From: Desulfuromonadaceae bacterium UBA6124
GTDB taxonomy: Bacteria > Desulfobacterota > Desulfuromonadia > Desulfuromonadales > Trichloromonadaceae
Assembly (NCBI GenBank): GCA_002423365.1
Contig: DIVU01000147.1
Span: forward strand, 5,052-11,256
Direction: 5' to 3'
DNA: 6,205 nt
Of the stretch, positions 5,148 to 6,205 are shown piece after piece. Position 1 is the first letter of the stretch. Every line of letters begins with the position of its first letter. The notes under the pieces are model-generated. The model was not told where the DNA came from, did no database searches, and saw nothing but the letters and a program-made list of their open reading frames with translations. The position numbers and the translations under genes were made by a program.

Positions 5148-6205
5148 TTACAGAATATACCGCGACAGGTCTTCGTCCTTGACGATGTCGGCGAGGCGTT
5201 CACGGATGTAGGCGGCGTCGATGACGACGTGCTTGTCGCGGCGTTCCGGGGCGTCGAAGGAGAGATCCTCGAGCAGCTTTTCCAGGATGGTGTGCAGCCG
5301 CCGGGCGCCGATGTTTTCGGTGCGCTCGTTGACCAGGGCGGCGGTGCGGGCGATCTCATGAACGCCGTCTTCGGTGAACTCAAGCTCGATCCCCTCGGTG
5401 TGCATGAGCGCGGCGTACTGGCGGAGCAGGGCGTTTTTCGGCTCGGTGAGGATGCGTACGAACTCTTCCTCGCCAAGGCTTTCCAACTCGACCCGGATGG
5501 GGAAACGCCCCTGCAGTTCGGGAATGAGATCCGAGGGCTTGGAGACATGGAAGGCGCCGGCGGCAATGAAGAGGACGTGATCGGTCTTGACCGGGCCGTA
5601 CTTGGTGTTGACCGTGCTCCCCTCGACAATGGGCAGGATATCGCGCTGCACCCCCTCGCGGGAGACCTCGGGACCGTGCCCCCCCTCGCGGCTGGCGATC
5701 TTATCGATCTCGTCGATGAAGATGATGCCGCTCTGCTCGGTGCGCTCCTTGGCCAGGGTGTGAACCTTGTCCATATCGACCAGTTTTTCCGCTTCCTCGG
5801 TGATGAGGATCTCCCGCGCCTCGGCGACCTTGATCCGCCGCCGTTTGGTTTTTTTCGGGAAGAGGTTGCCGAACATCTCCTTCATGTTGAAGCCCATCCC
5901 TTCCGAACCCGGCGGGGTGAGGACTTCCATCATCGGCATCTTGATTTCCTGGGTTTCGATCTCGACGAAACGCTCGTTGAGTTCCCCCATGCGCAGCAGC
6001 TTGCGCAGCTTGTCGCGGGTTCCGCTTTCGCCGCCGGCCTCGGCGGTCCGGGCTTCACCGGGCAACAGCAGGTCGAGCAGGCGCTCCTCGGCGTGATCCT
6101 CGGCCTTCAGGCGCACCGCTTGAGCCTCTTCCTGCTTGACCATGATGATCGCCAGTTCCACCAGGTCGCGGACCATGCTTTCGACGTCGCGGCCGACGTA
6201 GCCGA
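5148..6205 (-). CDS. hslU: HslU, ATPase/unfoldase subunit of the HslVU protease (partial, N terminus outside window)
   Basis: HslU is a cytoplasmic AAA+ ring ATPase that unfolds proteins and feeds them into the HslV peptidase. The visible 351 residues begin with the pore-loop motif GYVGRDVES at the window edge, matching about residue 90 of the 443-residue E. coli protein, so roughly 90 residues including Walker A are missing only because the window ends. Numbering visible residues: the inserted I-domain spans about 20-140, Walker B IIFIDEIDKI is at 160-169, VSREGVQRD at 180-188, LIPELQGRFPIRVEL at about 226-240, and the sensor-2 region TENIGARRLHT at 295-305. The C terminus EDLSRYIL closely matches the family tail that docks into HslV. 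The stop is TAA at 5148-5150. hslV would be expected just upstream, beyond 6205. argB follows after 41 bases without a recognisable terminator, so read-through into the arg genes is plausible. The ClpX family is excluded by the I-domain and C-terminal tail. Confidence 0.97.
   Translation of the reverse strand, partial: GYVGRDVESMVRDLVELAIIMVKQEEAQAVRLKAEDHAEERLLDLLLPGEARTAEAGGESGTRDKLRKLLRMGELNERFVEIETQEIKMPMMEVLTPPGSEGMGFNMKEMFGNLFPKKTKRRRIKVAEAREILITEEAEKLVDMDKVHTLAKERTEQSGIIFIDEIDKIASREGGHGPEVSREGVQRDILPIVEGSTVNTKYGPVKTDHVLFIAAGAFHVSKPSDLIPELQGRFPIRVELESLGEEEFVRILTEPKNALLRQYAALMHTEGIELEFTEDGVHEIARTAALVNERTENIGARRLHTILEKLLEDLSFDAPERRDKHVVIDAAYIRERLADIVKDEDLSRYIL

Noticed and set aside
5148..6205. 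HslU as a truncated pseudogene because Walker A is missing
   Set aside because: The reading frame continues unbroken to the window edge and starts at the pore loop; the missing part is simply outside the window.
1..6205. Hidden mobile element, CRISPR array, defence or novel multigene system
   Set aside because: All space is filled by six conserved genes with gaps of 64 bases or less; there are no transposase, integrase or phage genes, no spacer-repeat pattern and no unusual gene content.

Overview
The window is an ordinary, well-conserved stretch of GC-rich bacterial chromosome (about 60% G+C by eye). All six real genes lie on the minus strand, so transcription runs from high to low coordinates: hslU (3' part) > argB > argD > argF > an RDD-domain membrane protein > argG. 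The protein sequences, especially ArgD and ArgF, and the hslU-argB-argD-argF-argG order recall Geobacter/Desulfuromonas-type bacteria (Desulfuromonadales, formerly Deltaproteobacteria). That assignment rests on recollection of related proteins, not on a search.

Layout. From 6205 to 5148 is the C-terminal four fifths of HslU, the unfoldase ATPase of the HslVU protease; its N terminus and Walker A motif lie outside the window. After 41 bases comes argB (5106-4228, GTG start), then after 19 bases argD (4208-3015), after 57 bases argF (2957-2049, GTG start), after 46 bases a zinc-ribbon plus RDD-domain membrane protein (2002-1325), and after 64 bases argG (1260-40). All genes are intact except hslU, which runs off the edge. 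The spacing suggests one transcription unit, with no convincing internal promoter or intrinsic terminator.

How the genes work together. ArgB phosphorylates N-acetylglutamate. ArgD acts two steps later to make N-acetylornithine; argC is not in this window. ArgF carbamoylates ornithine to citrulline, and ArgG joins citrulline to aspartate to give argininosuccinate. ArgH, the last step, is not seen and may lie beyond position 1. ArgB has the N-terminal helix typical of arginine-inhibited hexameric enzymes, so it is the likely feedback-controlled step.

The only non-routine layer is in the short gaps between genes. Two near-identical palindromes (1-22 and 2995-3018) differ by a compensatory base-pair change, and one of them supplies the argD stop codon. 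Two other gaps hold short seven-base repeats, and a fourth holds a strong hairpin. I see no mobile element, CRISPR array, RNA gene, defence system or other novel multigene system. No stretch over 300 bases lacks a gene.
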